The notes: generated from the letters alone by a model not told the origin. Counted from the first letter of the stretch, positions 1 to 5,478 are shown. The stretch is 5,478 nt of DNA from Phycisphaerales bacterium (GCA_003152975.1 PMBP01000164.1:1-5478), one strand, 5' to 3'. Numbers and translations are program-made.

Positions 1-444
1 TGGAAGTTCGCCGTCACCGAGGGCGGCAGGCACAGCATCACCCATTACGACACTGTCGAAATGTTCCGGGCGGCAAGCCTTCTGGACATTCACCTGGAGA
101 CCGGCCGCACCCACCAGATCCGGGTCCACTTCGCCGATCGCGGATTTCCTCTGGCCATCGATCCGCTCTACGGCTCGACGCGCCCGATCCTGCTGAGCGA
201 CTTCAAGATGGGCTACACCCTCAAGGGAAAGGAAGAAGAAACCCCGCTGATCGACCGCCTGACCCTCCACGCCTACCAGCTCGAGTTGCCGCCCGACGGC
301 GGATTTCCGTCGCCGCTGATCGCCCCGCTCGAAAAGAAATTCGCCGCCGCCGTCAAGATGCTCACCAAGCACAACCGCAACGGCCGCGATGCCCTGCTCA
401 AACCGGAAATCGTCGATCGCATCCTCGCCGCCAAACCCATCTGA
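1..444 (+). CDS. RluA-family RNA pseudouridine synthase, C-terminal part (5' end outside window)
   Basis: The open frame runs from base 1 to a TGA at 442-444, giving the last 147 residues. The family isomerises specific uridines in 23S rRNA or tRNA to pseudouridine in the cytoplasm. Visible residues 32-45 carry the signature LETGRTHQIRVHFA, followed by RGFPLAIDPLYGS (47-59), matching the 'TGRTHQIRvH..  GhP..gD.lYG' block of the RluA/RluC/RluD family. A later segment (LTLHAYQLELP, about 87-97, then APLEKKF) matches the family's C-terminal 'LHA..L.f..P' end. The catalytic-Asp motif (RLDxxTSG type) must lie upstream, off the window, so activity cannot be judged and the RNA target cannot be assigned. 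The stretch between PLYGS and LTLHA contains a LLSDFKMGY segment like that seen in Bacteroidetes-type members. The ATG at 61 lies inside the conserved fold and is not the start. Third positions favour C, unlike the + strand genes hisF and mltA further right. Confidence 0.9.
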   Translation, partial: WKFAVTEGGRHSITHYDTVEMFRAASLLDIHLETGRTHQIRVHFADRGFPLAIDPLYGSTRPILLSDFKMGYTLKGKEEETPLIDRLTLHAYQLELPPDGGFPSPLIAPLEKKFAAAVKMLTKHNRNGRDALLKPEIVDRILAAKPI

Positions 445-502
445 ATCCATCGTCCACGCTTCTCGTCGTGTGGCAGCCACCCATCCTGCGGAATTCAATC
501 GA
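445..502. other. Short convergent intergenic gap, no clear terminator
   Basis: This 58-bp gap separates two convergent genes. It holds only weak secondary structure: CCACGC/GTGTGG around 452-472 (one G-T pair) and TTCAAT/ATTGAA at 494-499/506-511, the latter spanning the stop codon of the - strand gene. Neither is followed by a T tract on either strand, so I do not call an intrinsic terminator. Confidence 0.5.
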
Positions 503-1636
503 TCAATTGAAGGAGATTGGGATTTGGAGGACGGCGGCGCGGAAGGAGCGTTTTTCGGGGTTGGCGAGGAGTTTGTTTTCGCAGCGGCCGTCGGTGAGGT
601 CGGCGGAGCAGTCGTCGGGGGAATCGACGGGGATCATGCGGGTACCGTCGTCGCTGAGGAACCAGAGGTCGGGGCCGTCAAAATAAAAGAGGGCTTCGGG
701 GGAAAAGTGGTCTCCGAGCTTGAGGGGTCGGACGATGGTCGGCGGGGCAGCCGGATTGCCGGACCATCGGGCCAGGGCGAAGTCGGATTTTTCGTCGTGT
801 CGGCCGGCGGAGATCCAGAAGCACTTGTTGACGGGGGAGTATTCCATGCTGCGAAGGCCCAGGCCATTGAGATCCCAGAGGATCGGGGCATCGAAGCGGG
901 CGGGTTGGCCGTTGAGGACCGCGTCGGCATTTGTCAGAGGGATCACCAGAGCCATTGGCTTGCCGGTCTGGGGGTGGCGGGGGCGGGGGTTGCGAAAGCC
1001 GATGTAGAGGGTTTTGCCGTCGGGCGAGGCGGCGAGGGCTTCGATATTGAGGCCTTCGTCTCTGGGGGCGAGCTTTTCCCGTTCTTTTTTCGAGAGCTTT
1101 TCGTCGAATCGCGTGGCGGCCTGGAGGCCGAGGGATTGTGCGGCCGGATGGTTCAAGAGCTGGTGGATGAGGGTCGAGCAAGGTCGGCCGACAGGGGTAA
1201 AGGCGATCTTACCGGACTCGACGGCGAAATCGGTGGCGAAAAACCGATAGCGGCTGGGATGCAACTTGCCATCCTTGTTGCGGCCGTGGGAGGTGATCCA
1301 GTAGATGCGGTTGCCAACACGGGTGGCGCCTTCGATGTCGGCTTCGGGATTGGCGGAATCGGGTTGGAGGTAATCCGACACGTCGAATGTCGATACCGGC
1401 AGGCCGGGGCGGGAACGGTCATAGACCCGCAGGTTGTTGTTCTCGTCGTCGCCCACGACGAAGAGGGTCTCGGTCAGGGCAACGGCGGCGGAGGCGTCGC
1501 TGGAGCCACGGAAGACCAGCACGGGGGCCTGATCCGGCATGGCCTGACATGAAGTGAGGGCGAAACAGGCGACCAAAACGATTCCGACGGCCCATCTGGC
1601 CGACATCTGATTCCAAGAAAAATGGCCTTTGTTCAT
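503..1636 (-). CDS. DUF3616-family predicted lipoprotein
   Basis: This is a 377-residue protein of unknown function that I recognise as DUF3616-like. The N-terminus is a lipoprotein signal: Arg14, a hydrophobic core (about 16-26) and the lipobox L27-T28-S29-C30, so the mature protein should be lipid-anchored outside the inner membrane. The rest is beta-rich and looks like a propeller. Family-like motifs include DIEGATRVGNRIYWITSHGR (about 100-119), EGLNIEALAASPDGKTLYIG (194-213), GLGLRSMEYSP (258-268), FWISAGRHDEKSDFALARW (273-291) and FSPEALFYF (311-319). Cys343 and Cys352 could form a disulfide. Start choice is uncertain: ATG at 1636 has only a weak GGA about 8 nt upstream, while an internal ATG ending at 1606 (Met11) would give a more compact signal peptide of 19 residues before the Cys but has an equally weak site. 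The gene is divergent from hisF and convergent with the pseudouridine synthase. Substrate and role are not known; the acidic DEGxNIEALA segments suggest ligand or metal binding only as speculation. Confidence 0.85.
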   Translation of the reverse strand: MNKGHFSWNQMSARWAVGIVLVACFALTSCQAMPDQAPVLVFRGSSDASAAVALTETLFVVGDDENNNLRVYDRSRPGLPVSTFDVSDYLQPDSANPEADIEGATRVGNRIYWITSHGRNKDGKLHPSRYRFFATDFAVESGKIAFTPVGRPCSTLIHQLLNHPAAQSLGLQAATRFDEKLSKKEREKLAPRDEGLNIEALAASPDGKTLYIGFRNPRPRHPQTGKPMALVIPLTNADAVLNGQPARFDAPILWDLNGLGLRSMEYSPVNKCFWISAGRHDEKSDFALARWSGNPAAPPTIVRPLKLGDHFSPEALFYFDGPDLWFLSDDGTRMIPVDSPDDCSADLTDGRCENKLLANPEKRSFRAAVLQIPISFN

Positions 1637-1743
1637 AGCAGTGTCCGATATATACTGATGAATCGTATCTTTAAGATATTGGCTATGCCAGTTTTCAATT
1701 TTGCGGTATTATATCCGAATCACTATGGAAAGGAAACAGAGCC
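1637..1743. promoter_or_regulatory. Divergent promoter region between the DUF3616 gene and hisF
   Basis: This 107-bp AT-rich stretch must carry the 5' signals for both flanking genes. It contains two adjacent small palindromes, TATCTT-T-AAGATA (1666-1678) and TGGC-TAT-GCCA (1680-1690), which could be operator half-sites. A TATTAT at 1707-1712 is a candidate -10 for hisF but has no good -35 at 16-18 bp. On the - strand a TTGAAA (complement of 1693-1698) and the TATATA-rich stretch around 1648-1655 are candidate promoter elements, not well spaced with each other. Exact promoters are not assigned. Confidence 0.4.
1730..1736 (+). promoter_or_regulatory. Ribosome binding site of hisF
   Basis: AAGGAAA ends 7 nt before a GTG at 1744. 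It decides the GTG as start, and the downstream residues align with the HisF N-terminus (RRIIPCMDV). The nearby ATG at 1725 is in another frame. Confidence 0.7.
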
Positions 1744-2523
1744 GTGATCAAACGAGCATTGGATTTTCGGCGAATCATTCCGTGCATGGATGTCAAGGAT
1801 GGTCGGTTGGTCAAGGGCGTGAAGTTCAAGGACATGAAGGATATCGGCGACCCGGCCGAGATCGGGGGGGCCTACAGCGACGCCGGGGCGGATGAGCTGG
1901 TATTTCTGGACATTACGGCCAGCTTAGAAAAGCGCAAGTATATGCTGGAAACGATCATGCGGACGGTGTCGCGGATTGCGATTCCGCTGACGGTGGGCGG
2001 TGGGGTGCGGACCTGCCAGGACATTGAGGAGTTAATGGATATCAATGTCTCCAAGGTGTCGATCAAAACGGCGGCTGTCAAGAATCCGGACCTGGTCCGG
2101 GAGGCGGTCGGGGAATTCGGGAGCCATCAGATCATCGTGGCACTCGATACCCGCAAATCGGCTAAGCTGCCCAGCGGCTTTGAGGTGGTGATCAACGGGG
2201 GGACCCAGGGGACGGGCATGGATGCGGTAGAGTGGGCCAAGCGGGTGGTGGGGATGGGGGCCGGCGCGGTCCTGCCAACCAGCATGGACACTGACGGTAC
2301 CCAGGGCGGGTACGATATCCCGGTGACGCGGGCGATCGCCGACGCCGTCGAAGTGCCGGTGATCGCGTCGGGCGGGGCGGGGAAGCTGGAGCATTTGGAG
2401 CAGGTGATTGTGAACGGCCACGCGGACGCGGTGCTGGTGGGATCCATCGTGCACTTTGGGGCCTTTTCGATCGGGCAGATCAAGGAGTTTTTGAAATCGA
2501 AGGGGATTGCGGTAAGAATGTAA
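1744..2523 (+). CDS. hisF: Imidazole glycerol phosphate synthase, cyclase subunit HisF
   Basis: HisF is the cyclase half of the HisH-HisF complex: ammonia made by HisH passes through the (beta/alpha)8 barrel and reacts with PRFAR to give imidazole glycerol phosphate (histidine pathway) and AICAR (purine pathway). The 259 residues match the usual length of about 250-260. The N-terminus RRIIPCMDVKDGRLVKG (9-25) contains Asp16, equivalent to catalytic Asp11 of Thermotoga maritima HisF, and VALDTR holds Asp135, equivalent to Asp130. Other hallmarks are DELVFLDITAS (50-60), LTVGGGVR (82-89), KVSIKTAAV (104-112), LPTSMDTDGT (177-186) and the phosphate-binding IASGGAGKLEH (207-217). HisA is excluded by these HisF-type strands. 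Of the four ammonia-gate residues (Tm Arg5, Glu46, Lys99, Glu167), Arg10, Glu51 and Lys104 are kept, but the Glu of the usual GAGE is Ala175. No hisH or other his gene is in the window, so the partner lies elsewhere. Confidence 0.95.
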   Translation: MIKRALDFRRIIPCMDVKDGRLVKGVKFKDMKDIGDPAEIGGAYSDAGADELVFLDITASLEKRKYMLETIMRTVSRIAIPLTVGGGVRTCQDIEELMDINVSKVSIKTAAVKNPDLVREAVGEFGSHQIIVALDTRKSAKLPSGFEVVINGGTQGTGMDAVEWAKRVVGMGAGAVLPTSMDTDGTQGGYDIPVTRAIADAVEVPVIASGGAGKLEHLEQVIVNGHADAVLVGSIVHFGAFSIGQIKEFLKSKGIAVRM

Positions 2524-2556
2524 GTGACTATTGAATAGTGACTATTGACTATTCAA
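2524..2556. repeat. Short AT-rich tandem and inverted repeats just after hisF
   Basis: Starting at the base after the hisF stop, GTGACTATTGA occurs at 2524-2534 and again exactly at 2538-2548, with a shorter TGACTATT at 2546-2553. An inverted pair TTGAATAG (2531-2538) and CTATTCAA (2549-2556) can form an 8-bp stem with a 10-nt loop. The stem is AT-rich and not followed by a clean T run, so it is at best a weak terminator for hisF. Confidence 0.6.
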
Positions 2557-2581
2557 TTTGGAATTGGATATTGAAATATGG

Positions 2582-2601
2582 ATTCCCGCTTCCGCGGGAA
2601 T
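2582..2601. repeat. Dispersed-type palindromic repeat (ATTCCCGC / GCGGGAAT)
   Basis: A perfect 8-bp inverted repeat, ATTCCCGC and GCGGGAAT, flanks a 4-nt TTCC loop, with GG before and GAC after. This is the core of a palindrome that recurs in many unrelated bacterial genomes and resembles the Neisseria dRS3 consensus (ATTCCC N8 GGGAAT). Translated on the - strand it gives the peptide CHSRGSGNPY, the typical spurious product of such repeats. The GC-rich stem may act in RNA as a transcript 3'-end structure for hisF; this is inference. Only one copy is in the window. Confidence 0.65.
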
Positions 2602-2665
2602 GACAAGTATCGTGGATGCAAGCGGTTGAATATCTGAAGCGATTGTAAATCCCTGATTTGGAAAT

Positions 2666-2669
2666 GGAG
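2666..2669 (+). promoter_or_regulatory. Ribosome binding site of the MltA-type gene
   Basis: GGAG lies 6 nt before the ATG at 2676. It favours this start over the in-frame TTG at 2658 and ATG at 2664, which it overlaps or follows; the protein then begins MKARWMAAMG, a standard lipoprotein signal n-region. Confidence 0.6.
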
Positions 2670-2675
2670 TTCGGC

Positions 2676-4019
2676 ATGAAAGCGAGATGGATGGCGGCGA
2701 TGGGGTTGGGATTGTTGTTGGGGATCGGCGGCTGCAAGACGGCCCAGGAAGTGGAGTTGCCGCCGGATTACAGTCGGCCCCTGGGGCCGGGGCAGTTGGC
2801 GCTGCGGAAGGTCACGGATCCGGCGGACATTCCCAGCATGACGATCGCGTGTTTCGAGGTGGACCGGCTGAGGGAAGCGATCAACAATAGTCTGAGTTAC
2901 ATGAGCAAGCCGTCAAGCCAGAAGTTTTACCCGTATGGCGATATCACGCACGCGCAGGTCATCGCGAGCTTGGAGGCATTCGGGCAATTGCTGGATTCGG
3001 GCCTGACGGGCAAGGCGCTGGAGGCGGCCATCCGCGAGAAGTTCGACATTTATACTTCCGTGGGGTGGGACGACAAGGGGACAGTGCTGTTCACGGGCTA
3101 CTATACGCCGATCTTTGACGGGTCGATGACACCGACGGCGAAGTTCCAGTATCCGCTGTATAAGCAGCCGACCGACCTGGTCAAGGGCGACAATGGCGAG
3201 ATCCTCGGGCGCAAAGGGGCAGGCGGACAGTTTACGCCGTATCCGAGCCGGGCGGAGTTGGAGGATTCGGGCGAGCTGAAGGGGCAGGAGTTGATCTGGC
3301 TGGGCGATCCGTTCGAGGTGTATATCGCGCATGTGCAGGGATCGGCGAAGATCCGCACGACAGACGGCAAGTTGGTGACGGTCAGTTACTCGGCTAACAA
3401 CGGGCACGATTATACCAGCGTGGGGCAGGCGATGGTCAAGTCCGGGAAGATCAAGGCGGACCAGTTGAGCTTAAAGTCGATGATGACCTACTTCAAGGCA
3501 CATCCGGCCGAGGTCAATCCGTCGGTTCGGGCCAACCCGCGGTTTGTGTTCTTCCGGGCCGACCAGGGCGAGCCGAGGGGGAGTCTGAACGAGCCGGTGA
3601 TCGCGTTGAGGACAATCGCGACAGACAAAAGCATTTATCCGCGAGCGTCGGTGGCGTTTTTGAAATCGACGCTGCCACGCGCGGTCGGGACGCAGACGGT
3701 GACCAAACCGTTCCAGCGGTTCGTGCTGGATCAGGATACCGGCGGAGCGATTCGTGCGGCGGGCCGATGCGATGTCTATATGGGCCAGGGCGACGAGGCG
3801 GGCGAGTTGGCGGGCAAGACCTACCAGGAAGGGCGGCTGTATTACTTTTTCCTGAAGACCCAGCAGGTTCCGGGGCCGGGGTTGGAGAAAAAGCCCGCCG
3901 AGCCGTTGCCGGGGGGGATCAATACTACTCCGCCGGTTCCGGGGAAGGAACTGGACAAGAAACTGGTTGAACCCGCGAAAGGCGGAGTCAAGGTTCAGAC
4001 GAAGCCGATGACGAAGTAG
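2676..4019 (+). CDS. MltA-type membrane-bound lytic murein transglycosylase (predicted lipoprotein)
   Basis: MltA enzymes cleave the MurNAc-GlcNAc bond of peptidoglycan with formation of 1,6-anhydro-MurNAc during wall turnover. This protein has 447 residues. Lys2 and Arg4, a hydrophobic core (5-16) and I17-G18-G19-C20 form a lipobox, so it should be anchored in a membrane facing the wall. The MltA domain shows LFTGYYTPIFDGS (138-150), PYPSRAEL (188-195), VQGSAKIRTTDGKLVTVSYS (220-239), NGHDYTSVG (242-250) and NPRFVFFR (287-294). The 3D domain follows: GSLNEPVIALRTIATDKSIY (302-321) and LDQDTGGAIRAAGRCDVYMG (351-370). Asp366 in CDVY corresponds to catalytic Asp308 of E. coli MltA and Asp354 to its Asp297, so it should be active. 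The protein is longer than E. coli MltA because of a Pro/Lys/Gly-rich tail (397-447) with an 18-residue motif repeated. The last 32 nt overlap the convergent sialidase-type gene. A family call is secure; the exact paralogue is not. Confidence 0.92.
   Translation: MKARWMAAMGLGLLLGIGGCKTAQEVELPPDYSRPLGPGQLALRKVTDPADIPSMTIACFEVDRLREAINNSLSYMSKPSSQKFYPYGDITHAQVIASLEAFGQLLDSGLTGKALEAAIREKFDIYTSVGWDDKGTVLFTGYYTPIFDGSMTPTAKFQYPLYKQPTDLVKGDNGEILGRKGAGGQFTPYPSRAELEDSGELKGQELIWLGDPFEVYIAHVQGSAKIRTTDGKLVTVSYSANNGHDYTSVGQAMVKSGKIKADQLSLKSMMTYFKAHPAEVNPSVRANPRFVFFRADQGEPRGSLNEPVIALRTIATDKSIYPRASVAFLKSTLPRAVGTQTVTKPFQRFVLDQDTGGAIRAAGRCDVYMGQGDEAGELAGKTYQEGRLYYFFLKTQQVPGPGLEKKPAEPLPGGINTTPPVPGKELDKKLVEPAKGGVKVQTKPMTK
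3867..3989 (+). repeat. Imperfect coding duplication in the MltA tail
   Basis: Codons 398-415 (3867-3920) and 421-438 (3936-3989) encode two related 18-residue units, VPGPGLEKKPAEPLPGGI and VPGKELDKKLVEPAKGGV. They share 11 of 18 positions without gaps and are separated by NTTPP. The segment lies after the catalytic domain and looks like an extended, charged linker or wall-contact tail. Confidence 0.7.
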
Positions 4020-5478
4020 TCTTGAGCCAGGGCAGGTTAAAGCGGTAATACAATCGGCTGCTGATGAGGTGGATCAGGCCGTCGGGCGTCTGGGTTGCGG
4101 CCAGATAGCCCTTGGGCTCGGCGTGGGTATCGTCGAGAGTGAACGAACCGGTCCAAGCGCCGCCTTGTATCGTGCGGGCGGGGCCGCCGGGGGTGATCAG
4201 CTTTTGCACGGGCCATGTTTGGCCTTCATCGAAGGAAATCGCGGCGAACAATCCAAAGCATTGGCGGGAGTTGCCCTGCGCATCGCGGATGGGAATCCCT
4301 ATGGGGCCGGCGAGGGGATTAGTAAGGCGACTTGACGGATCTGTAAAGCTGACAAAGAGGATCGGGCCTTCGCGGAGGCGCATCAGGACCAGACGCTGGC
4401 CGGAGCCGATGGGGTTGAAGGGGCTGGCCGAGTAGGACCAGGTTGCGCCGCCATCGGAGGAGACACTCATCGGCATTCGGTTGCGGATGCTGTCGCCGCG
4501 GCCGAACGCCATCAGTCGGCCGTCGGAGAGCTCAACGAGGCGGGCGTGAATGCCGGCGATCCAGGCGCCGGATTTGCCGTCGGAGAAAGCGGGAGCCGGT
4601 TTGCCCTTGCCGGGGTCGGTCCAGGTCTTGCCGCTATCGGCGCTGATGTGGACGGCGGTTCCGCCATCGCCTTCGGTGACGGCGTCGCAGGGGAGGATGA
4701 GCTTACCGCCGCGCGTGCGGATCAGGCCGGGGATGACCTGGTTGCGAAGGCCGTGCTCGGGTTCGATCAGGGCGGCGGGCGACCAGGTGCAGCCATTGTC
4801 GCGGCTGGATCGCAGGATCAGGGCGAGCTTGCCCCAGGTGGCGTCGGAGCTGAGACCGTTGAAGTGGTAGAGTGTTTTGTCGCCATCCCACCAGACCTCC
4901 GAGCCGTGATCGTTGCGATCGGGGACATCCCAGAAGAGCGAGGCGGGATCCCATTCGGAGTTGCCCTTGCGTAACCGTGAGGCGGCGATGGCCAGTTCGC
5001 GGCCGGGTTCGGTGTTGCAGGTGTACCAGACGGCCAGCAGGTCGCCGTTGGGGCAGGCGGCGATGGCGGGGCAGTGGTTGTGTTTGGAGTACAGCGGGCC
5101 GTTGGAGCCGGGCGGGATGCGGACATAGTCGACGGGGCCGACGAAGACGGGGTTTGGATTTTCGGTCCATGAGGACGGTTGCTGCGAAACGCCTTGTGCC
5201 CACAGAGGCGGCGCGACACGGTCCATGAGTGATATCCGGGTCGAAGGTTCGCTTTGGACGACGCGGAAACCGATCATCTCGTGGCGGTCGTCGGGCAGGG
5301 CTCCGGAGCGGTTGGCCGAACGAAGGTAAGTGACCTCGGTACCGTGACTGCCGCCGCGGGTGATTTTGAAGGTGCCGGTTTCCGTACCCACGGGGTCGAC
5401 TTCATTGCGGTTGGGATAGGGGCCGTACCAGTCGGCGCACCATTCCTCGACATTGCCGTGCATATCGAAGATGCCCCA
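3988..5478 (-). CDS. SUMF1-like domain fused to a sialidase/BNR-type propeller (N-terminus outside window)
   Basis: The frame is open to the right edge, giving the last 496 residues; the Met whose codon is 5461-5463 sits inside the conserved WGIFDMHGNVEEWC motif and is not the start. Visible residues 1-74 are the C-terminal part of a SUMF1 (formylglycine-generating-enzyme-like) fold: WGIFDMHGNVEEWCADWYG, then ITRGGS (39-44), RSANR (53-57) and GFRVV (70-74). After a linker of about 40 residues, residues about 115-485 form a sialidase-like BNR propeller with four Asp boxes: SSRDNGCTW (224-232), ISADSGKTW (278-286), VSSDGGATW (339-347) and ISFDEGQTW (414-422). HNHCPAIAACPNGDLLAVWY (133-152) and TPDGLIHLISSRLYYRFNLP (464-483) are typical of BNR_2-type sialidase relatives, and VRIP (119-122) resembles the sialidase FRIP motif. 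The FGE catalytic cysteines are absent after GGS, so sulfatase activation is unlikely. Probable exported glycan-acting or glycan-binding protein; substrate unknown. Overlaps mltA by 32 nt tail to tail. Confidence 0.85.
   Translation of the reverse strand, partial: WGIFDMHGNVEEWCADWYGPYPNRNEVDPVGTETGTFKITRGGSHGTEVTYLRSANRSGALPDDRHEMIGFRVVQSEPSTRISLMDRVAPPLWAQGVSQQPSSWTENPNPVFVGPVDYVRIPPGSNGPLYSKHNHCPAIAACPNGDLLAVWYTCNTEPGRELAIAASRLRKGNSEWDPASLFWDVPDRNDHGSEVWWDGDKTLYHFNGLSSDATWGKLALILRSSRDNGCTWSPAALIEPEHGLRNQVIPGLIRTRGGKLILPCDAVTEGDGGTAVHISADSGKTWTDPGKGKPAPAFSDGKSGAWIAGIHARLVELSDGRLMAFGRGDSIRNRMPMSVSSDGGATWSYSASPFNPIGSGQRLVLMRLREGPILFVSFTDPSSRLTNPLAGPIGIPIRDAQGNSRQCFGLFAAISFDEGQTWPVQKLITPGGPARTIQGGAWTGSFTLDDTHAEPKGYLAATQTPDGLIHLISSRLYYRFNLPWLKTTSSSASSEP

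Larger units (their letters stand above)
2557..2675. other. Spacer upstream of the MltA gene
   Basis: Apart from the palindrome at 2582-2601, this stretch is AT-rich and without a supported gene. TTGAAT at 2626-2631 and TAAATC at 2646-2651 resemble promoter boxes but are only 14 bp apart, so no promoter is called. A hypothetical 62-residue reading frame on the - strand across 2549-2737 is made of the repeat and the antisense of the MltA signal peptide. Confidence 0.4.

Noticed and set aside
450..511. Bidirectional intrinsic terminator between the convergent genes
   Set aside because: The stems are at most 6 bp, one contains a wobble pair, and no T tract follows on either strand.
389..1552. 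Long + strand open frame of 387 codons
   Set aside because: It is antisense to the DUF3616 lipoprotein gene, overlaps the end of the pseudouridine synthase gene, has Gly/Val/Glu-biased composition from GC-rich antisense codons and no recognisable motif.
2032..2483. Two - strand open frames of 118-140 codons
   Set aside because: Both are antisense shadows of hisF, with no family motif and no plausible ribosome binding site.
1744..2523. HisA instead of HisF
   Set aside because: HisA and HisF share a barrel, but RIIPCMDV, DELVFLDITAS, LPTSMDTDGT and IASGGAGKLEH are HisF-type.
2549..2737. 62-codon - strand frame
   Set aside because: It contains the CHSRGSGNPY peptide of the dispersed palindrome and the antisense of the MltA signal peptide; a known type of false gene.
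4546..5228. Several + and - strand frames of 100-166 codons
   Set aside because: All are shadows of the SUMF1-sialidase gene; they are Arg/Pro/Gly-rich without motifs, whereas the real frame has four Asp boxes.
5461..5463. ATG on the - strand as start of a stand-alone sialidase gene
   Set aside because: The codons before it (WGIFD) continue the SUMF1 motif to the window edge, so this Met is internal.
3988..5478. Functional formylglycine-generating enzyme for sulfatases
   Set aside because: The two cysteines expected after the GGS motif are missing and no sulfatase gene is in the window.

Overview
This window looks like chromosomal DNA from a GC-rich bacterium with an outer membrane, most plausibly a planctomycete (Phycisphaerae/Sedimentisphaerales-like). 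That placement is inference from gene content: two predicted lipoproteins (a DUF3616 protein and an MltA-type murein hydrolase), a HisF with the LPTS variant of the active-site strand that I associate with planctomycetes, and a SUMF1-like domain fused to a sialidase-type propeller. There is no rRNA or other taxonomic marker to confirm it.

Layout: (1) 1-444, + strand: the 3' end of an RluA-family RNA pseudouridine synthase gene, entering from the left. (2) 445-502: a short convergent gap without a convincing terminator. (3) 503-1636, - strand: a DUF3616 predicted lipoprotein. (4) 1637-1743: an AT-rich divergent promoter region with two small palindromes. (5) 1744-2523, + strand: hisF, GTG start with a good ribosome binding site. 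(6) 2524-2675: an AT-rich spacer with short tandem/inverted repeats and a dispersed-type palindrome (ATTCCCGC/GCGGGAAT). (7) 2676-4019, + strand: an MltA-type lytic transglycosylase lipoprotein with a duplicated Pro/Lys/Gly-rich tail. (8) 3988-5478, - strand: the C-terminal 496 residues of a larger protein, SUMF1-like then sialidase/BNR-like, entering from the right. Its stop codon lies 32 nt inside the 3' end of the MltA gene.

The genes do not form an obvious pathway or operon: RNA modification, histidine/purine-linked biosynthesis, cell-wall turnover and probable glycan handling sit side by side. hisF and the MltA gene share a direction but are separated by 152 bp of repeat-bearing spacer, so co-transcription is uncertain. 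I found no tRNA, rRNA, CRISPR array, insertion sequence, phage gene or toxin-antitoxin pair, and nothing I would call a new defence or mobile system.

The points most worth a second look are the SUMF1-sialidase fusion, whose SUMF1 part lacks the FGE catalytic cysteines; a HisF in which a conserved ammonia-gate glutamate is alanine; a sharp reversal of GC skew near position 500; the dispersed palindromic repeat downstream of hisF; and the tail-to-tail gene overlap at 3988-4019.
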